DNA of 19,642 nt from an uncultured Lentisphaeria bacterium (GTDB taxonomy: Bacteria > Verrucomicrobiota > Lentisphaeria > JABSQK01 > CAJWLW01). The position numbers and the translations under genes are program-made. The notes under the pieces are model-generated. The model was not told the DNA's origin, did no database searches, and saw nothing but the letters and a program-made list of their open reading frames with translations. Each line of letters opens with the position of its first letter. Position 1 is the first letter of the stretch. Below, piece by piece: positions 1-7,592 of this stretch. The stretch lies in contig CAJWLW010000062.1 in NCBI GenBank assembly GCA_913042885.1, positions 1 to 19,642 of the forward strand, written 5' to 3'.

Positions 1-687
1 GTGCAGAAAGCGATTGGTGGTCGTTGTTCCAGTCGTTATCGGCGAGAATGACGTCGCCTGAATTGCCTGGTTTATGCGGTGCTACATCAAGCTGTGAGTT
101 CGTCGACGACGACCAGTCGTGCGACGGATCGTCCGGCCCACCTTTGTAGGGTGGCGGGCAGAAGCCTGCGAAACGAGCGTAGCCTATGTAGTAGAAGTTG
201 CGATCGGCCTTGTATCCGTAGAGGTTCTTGAACGGGCCTGTGGCTATGCCGGGGGTCCACATTCCGCCGAGCTCCAATGGCTTGGCCCATCGCTCGAGCG
301 GCAAAAGCCGATTGGCGCATTTGAGAGGACTGTGTCGGCAAACAATTCGAGCCATTCGATCTCGTCTATACCAAAGTGGTCGTTGTACAGCCCGACGGCC
401 TCGGTATAAACGTCTGCCGGGTACGACTCCCAGCCACCATGACCGCCGTCGGTGCCGTGGAACGGCCACTCCTGATCGAAAAACGCGGCGTATATGATCA
501 TGCCTGCGGCCATCTGCTTCAGGTTGCTCGTGCAAACAATGATTTTCGCCCGGCGTTTGGCGCCACTCAGCGCTGGTAACAGCAATGACATCAGGATAGC
601 GATTATCGCGATGACAATCAGGAGTTCGATCAGCGTAAAGGTGCGTGGACGTCGCACTTTGGTGCCGTTTGTACTTTTCCTGGTCAT
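1..687 (-). pseudogene. Type II secretion/prepilin-type pseudopilin, frameshifted, C-terminus off the left edge
   Basis: The N-terminus is a class III/type IV prepilin signal: a short basic leader, then [20 protein letters not shown] from residue 17 with Glu at mature position +5, then LLPAL and [16 protein letters not shown]. This is the pattern of the huge pseudopilin families of Lentisphaerota and planctomycetes, thought to be cell-surface or secretion-related and of unknown individual role. The first frame stops at 244-246. Starting with the Trp codon at 257-259, a different minus frame stays open to base 2 and reads [20 protein letters not shown], then NFYYIGYARFAGFCPPPYKG and later GDVILADNDWNNDH, clearly the missing C-terminal half. 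A one-base loss near 255-261, next to a run of five C (minus strand), would explain it. The start ATG at 685-687 has a strong AAGGGGGTGA Shine-Dalgarno at 695-704. It follows the aldo/keto reductase by 27 bases. It may be a true pseudogene or a base-calling error. Confidence 0.85.
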
Positions 688-714
688 TTAGCATTCACCC
701 CCTTGCCAGCGGCA

Positions 715-1713
715 TCACATACCCCTGATTATATCCATCTGTTGCCAGGGCTCCGGGAACAGTTCGTCGACTTGCGCGAAGTGGTCGGCGGGGATTTCGG
801 CGCTGACACCGGCAACGATCTGTTCGATTTGGTCGAGGCGCGTGGCGCCAAGGACCAGGGAAGTGATCGCTGGTTGCGCCAAGGTCCACGCGACGGTGTA
901 CTCGGTCATCGACAAGTTGGCTTGCTGTGCGAGTGTCTCGAGCGCTTCGAGCCGGTCGAACATCGCGTCGTTGAGTTCTTCTCCGGCCAGCCATTGCGGC
1001 ATTTCGGAGGCGCGCGATGCGGCGGGCAACGCCTCGTCCCGGTGATACTTGCCGGTGAGCAGTCCGCCCTGGATTGACTGGTACGGTGTCACTGCGATGT
1101 CGTGGTCGACGCAGAAGGACAGGTCATGGTGGAACATGCGTTTGAGCATGCTGTAGGGAATCTGCGACACGACGGGCCGCGGCAGATGTCTGCGCTCGGC
1201 GATCCACAGCATCTCACAGAGTTGTGCTGCGCTGTGATTGGAGGCGCCGAAATACCGCACCTTGCCCTGGCGCACGAGTGTTTCCATTGCATTGAGCGTT
1301 GTTTCCAGCGGTGTTTCTTTGTCCGGCCAATGGATCAAACAGACGTCGATGTAGTCCATCTGCAATCGTTGCAGGCTGTCGTTGACCGCTTGCATGACAT
1401 GCCTGGCGCTGGCGCCGCGTTCTTGGGGGCCCGGACCGATCGGGGCGCCGAACTTGGTCGTCACGATGACCTCGTCGCGGCGACCGGCCAGGGCTTTGCC
1501 GAGGATTTCCTCGCCGACACCGCCGGCGCTGCCGAAGAAGCGTGTATAGCCTTCATAGACGTTGGCGGTATCGATGTAGTTGATACCCAGGTCCATGGCG
1601 CCGTGTACCATACGGATGGCATCGGCTTCTTCGACCGGCGTGCCGAAGGTCATAGTGCCGAGACAGATTGGTGAGACCAGCAGGCCCGTAGCGCCCAGTC
1701 GATTGTAATTCAT
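715..1713 (-). CDS. Aldo/keto reductase
   Basis: A 332-residue NAD(P)H-dependent oxidoreductase of the aldo/keto reductase superfamily, of normal length for a single TIM barrel and without a signal peptide, so cytosolic. The catalytic tetrad is complete: Asp48 and Tyr53 in YIDTANVY, Lys87 in TTKFG and His128 in LIHWPD. Other family signatures are LGTMTFG near the N-terminus, GKVRYFGASNHS in mid-protein and TPYQSIQGGLLTGKY in the cofactor-binding half. GGAG at 1720-1723 lies six bases before the ATG. It sits downstream of the GH78-like gene on the same strand after a 219-base gap, so it may belong to the same operon or have its own promoter. Reduction of an aldehyde or keto sugar released by neighbouring glycosidases is a reasonable guess; the substrate cannot be read from the sequence. 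Confidence 0.93.
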   Translation of the reverse strand: MNYNRLGATGLLVSPICLGTMTFGTPVEEADAIRMVHGAMDLGINYIDTANVYEGYTRFFGSAGGVGEEILGKALAGRRDEVIVTTKFGAPIGPGPQERGASARHVMQAVNDSLQRLQMDYIDVCLIHWPDKETPLETTLNAMETLVRQGKVRYFGASNHSAAQLCEMLWIAERRHLPRPVVSQIPYSMLKRMFHHDLSFCVDHDIAVTPYQSIQGGLLTGKYHRDEALPAASRASEMPQWLAGEELNDAMFDRLEALETLAQQANLSMTEYTVAWTLAQPAITSLVLGATRLDQIEQIVAGVSAEIPADHFAQVDELFPEPWQQMDIIRGM

Positions 1714-1932
1714 GGCAGTCTCCGGACTTTGGAATTCAGTGTTTGGTGTCGGGCGGTGAATAGCTCAATGACGACCGCAAATCAAAGGTTTCGTAAGATT
1801 CTTTGCGATGCTTTTTCAGTGCCGAGCGGGTCAGGGGCATTGCTGTCCTTTGCGCTCCAAAAGTGGATCATCTACGGCAGGAACCGTACATGCGAGTTTC
1901 CGTGCATCAAGTCATCGCTGAAAAATGCAAAG

Positions 1933-4530
1933 TCAATTTTGCTCTGCCGCTGAGCATTCTATCAGGCTTTGGCGGCAAACCGACAGCATCGGTTTGCCGT
2001 CTGCGTCGGTATCGGCCGGTGTAACGTCCTGGCCATTTACCTGTATTTGTTTCAGGTCGCTTGATTTGAACGGCAGTACCACGATGCCTTCGACGCCATC
2101 GGGCAGATCACATTCCAGCCGGAACATATCTTTGTCGCGTTTCCAGGAAACTGTCACATTCCCCTTGCCGGTCGGGACACTGCCCTCTGCCCACTGGAGG
2201 TCGCCTGGTCGGGGTGCGATCTCAACCTGTTCACACCCTGGTGCCAGCGACCCTATGCCCAGCACCCACCGTCCGGCGGCGTAGACCGGTCCGGGCATCA
2301 GAGCCACTGACCGGGAGACCATTGTCTTCCATCCTCTTACATCCCAAGTCCGTGCACCGTGCATATTCCAGCTTTCAGGAATGGTGTCGAGGCCGGCATT
2401 TTTTACTCTGCCATACCTTTGCCTGATGACTTTCAAGGCATAATCCGCATAGCCGTACTTAAACAACCCATTAATGAGGAAATCCATCTGCAGCGGCGAT
2501 ATCTGCCCGATGTCCAAGCCGGGATCTGTCAGCCATTCAACGATTCTTTCAGTTCGTCCCCTGTCCACACAGCCGAGAGTCATCAACATGTAGTTGCCAT
2601 GCTCGCTGACGTGTTCGCCCAGGCAGTCATCCGGGGTTATGTAATCGACAAAAACGCCCCGGTCATCGTCCCAGAATTTAGCGTTTATCGAATTTATGGT
2701 TTCTTTGTACTGATCGAGGCACTGCTGGGCCATCTTGTCATCACCGACCTCGCGGGCAATCCAACTTGCGATCTGCAATCCCATCGCATAGCGGGTATTC
2801 AACGTCAGAATCTTCCCCTTTCCCTCGCCATCCACTTCTGCCCAATCCTGGAATAACAGAAGCGGGTGATCACCGATGAGTCCATCTTCCCCCCGGAAAT
2901 TGTTCTGATACTCGACGTGCCGCCGCACCGGTATATGCGCCTCTTCGAGCAGGGACAAATCCCCGAATCTCGCGTAGTGGCTCCACATCACCTGCATGAG
3001 GGCTTCGCCGCTGCCGAACAGCAGGCTGCACTCGTAGGGGCGTCCGGAAGAGAGGGAAAGAAAGCCGTACACCGTCTGCGCCCGGAGCATGTTGCGGAAG
3101 TATCGATAAACCACCGGAATATCCCCGAAGGCCGTGATGGCGCTCTGGACGTTGTAGGCCACATCGAAGGAGTTCTGTACTTTCTCCCGGTTACAACTGC
3201 ACATGAGATCGTCGTGAATCTGGACCCTTGTGGTTTTTACCCCTGCCGCCCACAACCAGTTCAAAAACTCATCGCTGCAGCTGAACTTTCCTTTCATTTC
3301 CAGCGGGTGATCGTCTGCAACCGCTTTCAGGTTGTGGACTACCAGGGGTGTCGAATGGTTTCGAAAAGTAAGCTGCACATATCGGAAATGACGCCAGCCG
3401 AACGTCGTCCATTGTTGTCGACCTTCCCTGGTGACATACCTGTCAGCCGACGATATCCGGGAGCTGTAGATTTCCGGCTTACCGTTCTCCAGCAACCTTT
3501 GACCGTATGCCATGTCGATGATGGCTCCGGCCGGGACTTCCACGTCGAGGTGGACGCGGCCGTTCATCAACTCTCCCATGTCCAGGATCATGGTTGCGGA
3601 CCGGATCCCGCGAAAATCGTCGTACGAGGTATTTTTGTCGAACGGTGTGATTTCCGTTTTCCTGTCAGAAATGAACGTCTCCGGTTTGCGAATAGCTGTA
3701 AACTCCGAGTCTTCCATGTGTTCAAGCGCCATCCTCAAGGCCACATTTTCATTGCCGCACACTTCTGTCTCGATTATCTCGCCCAATGAGACAATGCTCT
3801 TGGCATAGACATCTCTCTTCTGCACATGCGGCACCTGTCTCGGCTCCAGAATGCACCAGGGAAACACGTGGGCGTGGGTACGGTCCAATCCGGTGTACAT
3901 ACCGCCAAGAAAGCCTGTCCTCACAGTGCTGCCCGGCCATGACGAGTCATCGAAATCGGCCTCTTTCCAGTTGACTGTTTCCTTTTCTGCGAAGTAGATC
4001 TCCGAATAGGTGCTGTCATCTATCTTGGCGGTGTCGGTGCACCAGCATTTCGACAAAAGGCTTTTCCAACTCTCGTCACTGACTACGCAGGTCTGCGCAT
4101 CCCCGGTGGTCATTTCCAATTGACATAACAGCCCGGGCATGCTGTCGTGCACATTTCGCTTCATCCTGCCCGCTGGTCCGGGACGATTTTCCGTCTGGGT
4201 ATCCTCATTTACACCCTGACCGTAGCAATAGCATAAAACCGCAATGACGTTCGCGCCTGCCTGCAGAAAACTGCCGACGTCATGACTGTCGTATGGCTGC
4301 CATCGCGGATCACTGAAGGCCGGGCCCCTGCCGACCTCTTGCCCGTTGATCCAGAGCATATATTGCGTATCCGCAGTGATGTGGAGCGTTGCCTTTTCGG
4401 GGAGGCTCTGGACCGTGAAGGTTTTCCTGAAGTTCAGGTACATATTGGTCTGGCGCGGGTCGTCCTCATGACAAATCCAGACGGCCTGCCAGTCAACATG
4501 TTCAGTCGCGAATAATTGTCGTGCGGTCAC
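1933..4530 (-). CDS. GH78-like alpha-L-rhamnosidase family protein with an altered active-site motif
   Basis: A large protein (865 residues from GTG 4530; 884 from ATG 4587) with the GH78 layout: N-terminal beta-sandwich domains (TADTQYMLWINGQEVGRGPA), a mid-protein beta domain, an (alpha/alpha)6 barrel, and the typical C-terminal beta domain (IAPRPGDLQWAEGSVPTGKG). Numbered from ATG 4587, the catalytic motif normally D-C-P-Q-R-E-(7)-D reads CSCNRE at 463-468 with Asp475: the Glu and second Asp are kept, but the first Asp is Cys463. The distal Glu corresponds to Glu738 in TIPESW. Rhamnosidase activity is therefore uncertain. There is no signal peptide. I prefer GTG 4530 because GGAG (4536-4539) precedes it by five bases, while ATG 4587 has no ribosome site and would add a Gln/Arg-rich tail. 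Base composition looks lower in GC than that of neighbouring genes. It is probably the first gene of a minus-strand unit with the aldo/keto reductase. Confidence 0.88.
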   Translation of the reverse strand: MTARQLFATEHVDWQAVWICHEDDPRQTNMYLNFRKTFTVQSLPEKATLHITADTQYMLWINGQEVGRGPAFSDPRWQPYDSHDVGSFLQAGANVIAVLCYCYGQGVNEDTQTENRPGPAGRMKRNVHDSMPGLLCQLEMTTGDAQTCVVSDESWKSLLSKCWCTDTAKIDDSTYSEIYFAEKETVNWKEADFDDSSWPGSTVRTGFLGGMYTGLDRTHAHVFPWCILEPRQVPHVQKRDVYAKSIVSLGEIIETEVCGNENVALRMALEHMEDSEFTAIRKPETFISDRKTEITPFDKNTSYDDFRGIRSATMILDMGELMNGRVHLDVEVPAGAIIDMAYGQRLLENGKPEIYSSRISSADRYVTREGRQQWTTFGWRHFRYVQLTFRNHSTPLVVHNLKAVADDHPLEMKGKFSCSDEFLNWLWAAGVKTTRVQIHDDLMCSCNREKVQNSFDVAYNVQSAITAFGDIPVVYRYFRNMLRAQTVYGFLSLSSGRPYECSLLFGSGEALMQVMWSHYARFGDLSLLEEAHIPVRRHVEYQNNFRGEDGLIGDHPLLLFQDWAEVDGEGKGKILTLNTRYAMGLQIASWIAREVGDDKMAQQCLDQYKETINSINAKFWDDDRGVFVDYITPDDCLGEHVSEHGNYMLMTLGCVDRGRTERIVEWLTDPGLDIGQISPLQMDFLINGLFKYGYADYALKVIRQRYGRVKNAGLDTIPESWNMHGARTWDVRGWKTMVSRSVALMPGPVYAAGRWVLGIGSLAPGCEQVEIAPRPGDLQWAEGSVPTGKGNVTVSWKRDKDMFRLECDLPDGVEGIVVLPFKSSDLKQIQVNGQDVTPADTDADGKPMLSVCRQSLIECSAAEQN

Positions 4531-4599
4531 AGGCTCTCCAAGCTTTTGTCTTCTGGCTTGACCAACGCGTTGCGAAATTCTCTGCATTACAGATGCGGT

Positions 4600-4631
4600 C
4601 TTCGCAGTCGTCTTGATCTTTCGTCCTAATC
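4600..4631 (-). repeat. Left copy of a mirror-image leader repeat
   Basis: Read on the minus strand from 4631, this gives GATTAGGACGAAAGATCAAG and then ACGACTGCGAAG. It matches the plus-strand sequence at 4669-4700 (GATTAAGACAAAGATCAGGA, then TTCATGCGCAAG), with 18 of 20 matches plus one gap in the core. Weaker similarity continues into CTGTAATG here and CTGTATATTG in the other copy. It lies just upstream of the GH78-like gene, pointing in its direction of transcription. Confidence 0.6.
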
Positions 4632-4668
4632 TATCCCTTTTATCTTCCGAGTTGGGATCGGGTAGAAA

Positions 4669-4700
4669 GATTAAGACAAAGATCAGGATTCATGCGCAAG
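4669..4700 (+). repeat. Right copy of a mirror-image leader repeat
   Basis: Plus-strand partner of the 4600-4631 copy, separated by a 37-base spacer that holds only weak further pairing (CTATCCC against GGGTAG). It lies upstream of the secreted-protein gene at 4811. The arrangement fits inverted operator or promoter elements serving two divergent genes; a long RNA hairpin or a MITE-like remnant is also possible. No regulator gene is visible in the window. Confidence 0.6.
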
Positions 4701-4703
4701 CTG

Positions 4704-4709
4704 TATATT
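4704..4709 (+). promoter_or_regulatory. Possible -10 element (TATATT) for the 4811 gene
   Basis: TATATT resembles TATAAT and directly follows the right leader copy, about 100 bases before the start codon. No good -35 hexamer lies 16-18 bases upstream; that position is inside the repeat, which would suit an activator-dependent promoter. This is a weak call. Confidence 0.25.
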
Positions 4710-4797
4710 GCGGTAAGTTTTTTTGGGGACGACAGCGGTTCTATCGCCCTGCAGTTGTCCGGAGGATGCGGCATTTCGCCAGTCAGGTTGCTGTTAT

Positions 4798-4804
4798 AAA
4801 GGAG
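4798..4804 (+). promoter_or_regulatory. Ribosome binding site that sets the start at 4811
   Basis: AAAGGAG lies six bases before ATG 4811. The reading frame is open further upstream to 4613, but this site and the signal peptide that begins at 4811 fix the start there. Confidence 0.8.
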
Positions 4805-4810
4805 ATGCGG

Positions 4811-6199
4811 ATGAAAAGGCTCATGCTTGCTTTGGGGTATCTGTTGCTGGCCCCGGCGGCCCCGGCGGAACGGCCGGCGGTGCCCCGACCGTTTCTGTTC
4901 ATGTACGGTCACAGCGACAACGACTGGGTCCACGAGGGAATCCAGAGGATCACTCCGCCGTTTACCGGTCTTGAGGGAACCAGCACCAACGCCGATGTCA
5001 TCAAGGAATTTCGCGCCAAGGGCGTGGTATATGCCGCCCATGTCGTCAACCCCGTGACGGCGACAAAGGATGAACTTGTGGCGACGTGGCGGGCCCCATT
5101 CGACAATGATTTGGGCGGCGACCTGCCGGGCGGATACGAGGCGATCGCCATCGACGAGTTCCGGGACAACCGGGACTCGACCCTGCAGTGCGACAGAGTG
5201 TGCCGGGCACTGAAGGAACTGAGGGAGCTGTACCCCGACAAGCTCATATTCGTGGCTGCGACCTGGCAACTGGGCCAACATGCCGACCAGCACACCGAGC
5301 AGCTCACCGCCATCAACGACTACGCCGATGTGCTCATGCTCGAGACTTACCTGCGCGAGGGCAACTTCGCGTACCGGCACGTCGGCGCGTACGCCGACAA
5401 CATCAAGGCGGTTGTGCCGGCGTTGTTGAACAAGACCGTGCTGGGCCTGGGCATTTCACAGGATGATCGTGTTGCCGGCGGCGGCCACATGTTCGACGAC
5501 TCGCCGCACCGCGGTTTCATGGGCTGCCTGGATCACCAACTGCACTGCATCAGAAACGATCCGGACTTGTCCAGCCTGCCCGGTGCCATGTTCTGGGCGT
5601 ATTATCGCACCCATCTGGACACCACCCCGGAGGTCCTGGCCAGGCTTTGCGACCATTACTTCGTCCAGGGCAACACGGGCTATCTTGGCGATGGCAAGTG
5701 GGATCAGTTCATTGGCAACCCGATATTCGATGACGGTGCTGCGGGGTGGACACTGACGCCGGGAGAGGGGGGCGTCGTGGAGCTCTTCAACTACGCGGCG
5801 GCTGGCGTTTCCCCGACACGCAACCGTTCGTCACAATTCACCAAGCATGGTTCGCATGGCCTGAAGATGGTGCGGGGAGTCACCGGCAACCGGGTTTCCT
5901 ACCGGTGCACAGGTATTGACACGGGCATGGTCCACGTCGTTTCCGCGTTCGTGATGGCCAAGTCGGGCGATGACAACCGCGCCAGCGTGTCCGTGGCGGG
6001 ATCAGACGGTGCAGAGGCCGCGATCCGGGAATTGCAGGACGTGCGGCCGGGACACTGGTCGAGGATCGCCTTCACATTCGTGCCTGCAACGAGCACAATA
6101 GATGTGGTTCTCAGCGACAAAAGCGCTGCGCCTGGAACGACGTTGTACTGGGACTTCATCGAGCTCGAGGACGCATACCCGGCACCTGTGCAACGTTGA
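4811..6199 (+). CDS. Secreted putative glycoside hydrolase-like protein with a C-terminal jelly-roll module
   Basis: A 462-residue exported protein that I cannot assign to a named family. Residues 1-19 form a signal peptide with a basic start, a hydrophobic core and an APA cleavage site before Glu20. Residues of about 28-290 look like an alpha/beta barrel: strand-like segments end in acidic residues, AIAIDEF (Asp115/Glu116) and DVLMLETYLREG (Glu178), followed by TVLGLGISQDD, the arrangement seen in many TIM-barrel glycosidases. Residues of about 300-458, opening with GNPIFDDGAAGW and ending with LYWDFIELEDA, read as a CBM4/9/22-type beta-sandwich. It is transcribed divergently from the GH78-like gene, and the two share mirrored leader repeats, so joint control is likely. 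It converges on the FAD oxidoreductase gene with a 33-base gap. The hydrolase role is an inference from fold-like features only. Confidence 0.85.
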   Translation: MKRLMLALGYLLLAPAAPAERPAVPRPFLFMYGHSDNDWVHEGIQRITPPFTGLEGTSTNADVIKEFRAKGVVYAAHVVNPVTATKDELVATWRAPFDNDLGGDLPGGYEAIAIDEFRDNRDSTLQCDRVCRALKELRELYPDKLIFVAATWQLGQHADQHTEQLTAINDYADVLMLETYLREGNFAYRHVGAYADNIKAVVPALLNKTVLGLGISQDDRVAGGGHMFDDSPHRGFMGCLDHQLHCIRNDPDLSSLPGAMFWAYYRTHLDTTPEVLARLCDHYFVQGNTGYLGDGKWDQFIGNPIFDDGAAGWTLTPGEGGVVELFNYAAAGVSPTRNRSSQFTKHGSHGLKMVRGVTGNRVSYRCTGIDTGMVHVVSAFVMAKSGDDNRASVSVAGSDGAEAAIRELQDVRPGHWSRIAFTFVPATSTIDVVLSDKSAAPGTTLYWDFIELEDAYPAPVQR

Positions 6200-6232
6200 A
6201 GTGTCGGTGCGTTTGGGGGATCGGGTCAGGGT

Positions 6233-7396
6233 TCAGCGATGTACCCAATCCCCGTGCAAGCGCTTGCTGACCTTCGAAGATCGTGGCCAGCGAAAGTAGC
6301 CCAGATTGATCTCGGGCTTAGCGCCCATCATCATCTGGGCAAGCGACCGGCCGACTGCAGGGGCGGAAGCGAAGCCGTTACCGCTCCAGCCGCAATCGAA
6401 CCACAACCCGTCCACGCCTTTGATCGTGCCGACGATCGGATGGCCATCGGGTGTCATGTCGTAGAGGGCCATGAAACCACCCAGGTACGGGGAGCGACGC
6501 ATGTCGTCGTAGCGATCGTAGAGCCCCTTTCGCAGTGTGTCCACCAGGTGCGCCGGAACGGCTTCGTCAAAGTCGTCTGGGTCAACTTTTTGTTCCGAAT
6601 GCCCAAAGTGAGCGGCACGATACACCGAGTCGCCCAATCCTCGCATGTAAACTTTGTTGACGCCGTCCGACAAGATCGGGCCGATGGTGGCCATCGAATC
6701 AGGCTTGCGAAACAGGCAGGTCGGTGCGGGCTGAATTTCGATCGGCAGTTCAATTCCGGCCATGGCGGCCACCCGGTCAGACCACGAACCGGCACAGTTG
6801 ACGACTACCCGGGTCGCAATGGAGCCTGCGTCCGTATCGACCGCCGAAACCTGACCGTGATCAATCTGAATGCCGGTGACTCCGATGCCTTCATGGATGT
6901 GCGCGCCGCGTCGTCGCGCGGCGTCGGCCAGTTCGACAGTTGTCTTATACGGATCGGCGTAGCCGCCGGTGGGGAAGAGAATGCCGAATTCGCCGTTGGC
7001 GAACTGGCCGGTTGGGACGAGTTGTGCCAGTTGCTCGGGGGTCAGTATCTCGAAGGGTTCGCCTGCCTGTCGAGTCAGTTCCAGGTCGCCGCCGATCGCC
7101 TCTGGATCGAGCGAATCGGTGATGCGCAGAAATCCTTGCTGGACGAAACCGGCATCGCCACCAACGATTTCGTTCCATTGCTCGAACATCCGCGTCGAGG
7201 CGATAACCAGATCGACATAAACCTTCGTATTGAAGAGCGCCCGGATCATTGCACCGGACTGCGCCGTTGGGCCGCCGGCGATATGCTTTTTCTCCAGAAG
7301 AACCACGCGGCCCACGCTGGCTGCAGCTAGCTGAAAGGCCAGGCTACAACCGTGAACGCCACCGCCGATGATGACTATGTCGGCAGTAGGGGGCAT
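6233..7396 (-). CDS. FAD-dependent oxidoreductase, DAO family
   Basis: A 387-residue flavoprotein of the D-amino acid oxidase/sarcosine oxidase/glycerol-3-phosphate dehydrogenase superfamily. The N-terminus carries the dinucleotide-binding fold: Gly11-x-Gly13-x-x-Gly16 in VIIGGGVHGCS and an acidic Glu35 at the end of the second strand (VVLLEK). A mid-protein VVNCAGSWS and the C-terminal WFDCGWSGNGFASAPAVGRS are the usual FAD contacts. It is of normal length for a single-chain member and lacks a signal peptide. ATG 7396 is chosen because GGAG (7405-7408) lies eight bases upstream and the Rossmann motif then starts at residue 7; a TTG at 7420 is the other option. It stands alone between convergent and divergent plus-strand genes. 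The substrate is unknown: an amino, N-methyl or hydroxy-acid compound would fit the family. Confidence 0.9.
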   Translation of the reverse strand: MPPTADIVIIGGGVHGCSLAFQLAAASVGRVVLLEKKHIAGGPTAQSGAMIRALFNTKVYVDLVIASTRMFEQWNEIVGGDAGFVQQGFLRITDSLDPEAIGGDLELTRQAGEPFEILTPEQLAQLVPTGQFANGEFGILFPTGGYADPYKTTVELADAARRRGAHIHEGIGVTGIQIDHGQVSAVDTDAGSIATRVVVNCAGSWSDRVAAMAGIELPIEIQPAPTCLFRKPDSMATIGPILSDGVNKVYMRGLGDSVYRAAHFGHSEQKVDPDDFDEAVPAHLVDTLRKGLYDRYDDMRRSPYLGGFMALYDMTPDGHPIVGTIKGVDGLWFDCGWSGNGFASAPAVGRSLAQMMMGAKPEINLGYFRWPRSSKVSKRLHGDWVHR

Positions 7397-7592
7397 GGCT
7401 GGGACTCCGTGAGTTTCCAAGTTGGCTTTCTTATCGTTGTTTCACACAAAAGTTTCGTCCGCTCATTCTTACTGTAGTCGATATGGGTGTTCATGAAACC
7501 ACCCCTCGGCATAAAGCCGGTAGTGAACGACAATTCTCCGTCCTGCGGTATCAGGACGCTGGCCAGCATACAACGTCCGGTCGATTCTGTGT

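Noticed and set aside
1714..1932. A possible minus-strand promoter (TTGATT, 17 bases, TATTCA) for the aldo/keto reductase
   Set aside because: Matches to the consensus are 4/6 and 3/6, too weak to list; the region shows nothing else beyond the gene's ribosome site.
2866..3789. A 307-codon plus-strand open frame
   Set aside because: It lies wholly inside the GH78-like gene on the other strand and shows no recognisable domain.
4613..4810. A 66-residue N-terminal extension of the secreted protein
   Set aside because: The signal peptide and strong AAAGGAG site at 4811 show the true start; the extension runs through the leader repeat.
6239..7330. A 363-codon plus-strand open frame
   Set aside because: It is antisense to the FAD oxidoreductase, which has complete FAD motifs; this product shows none.
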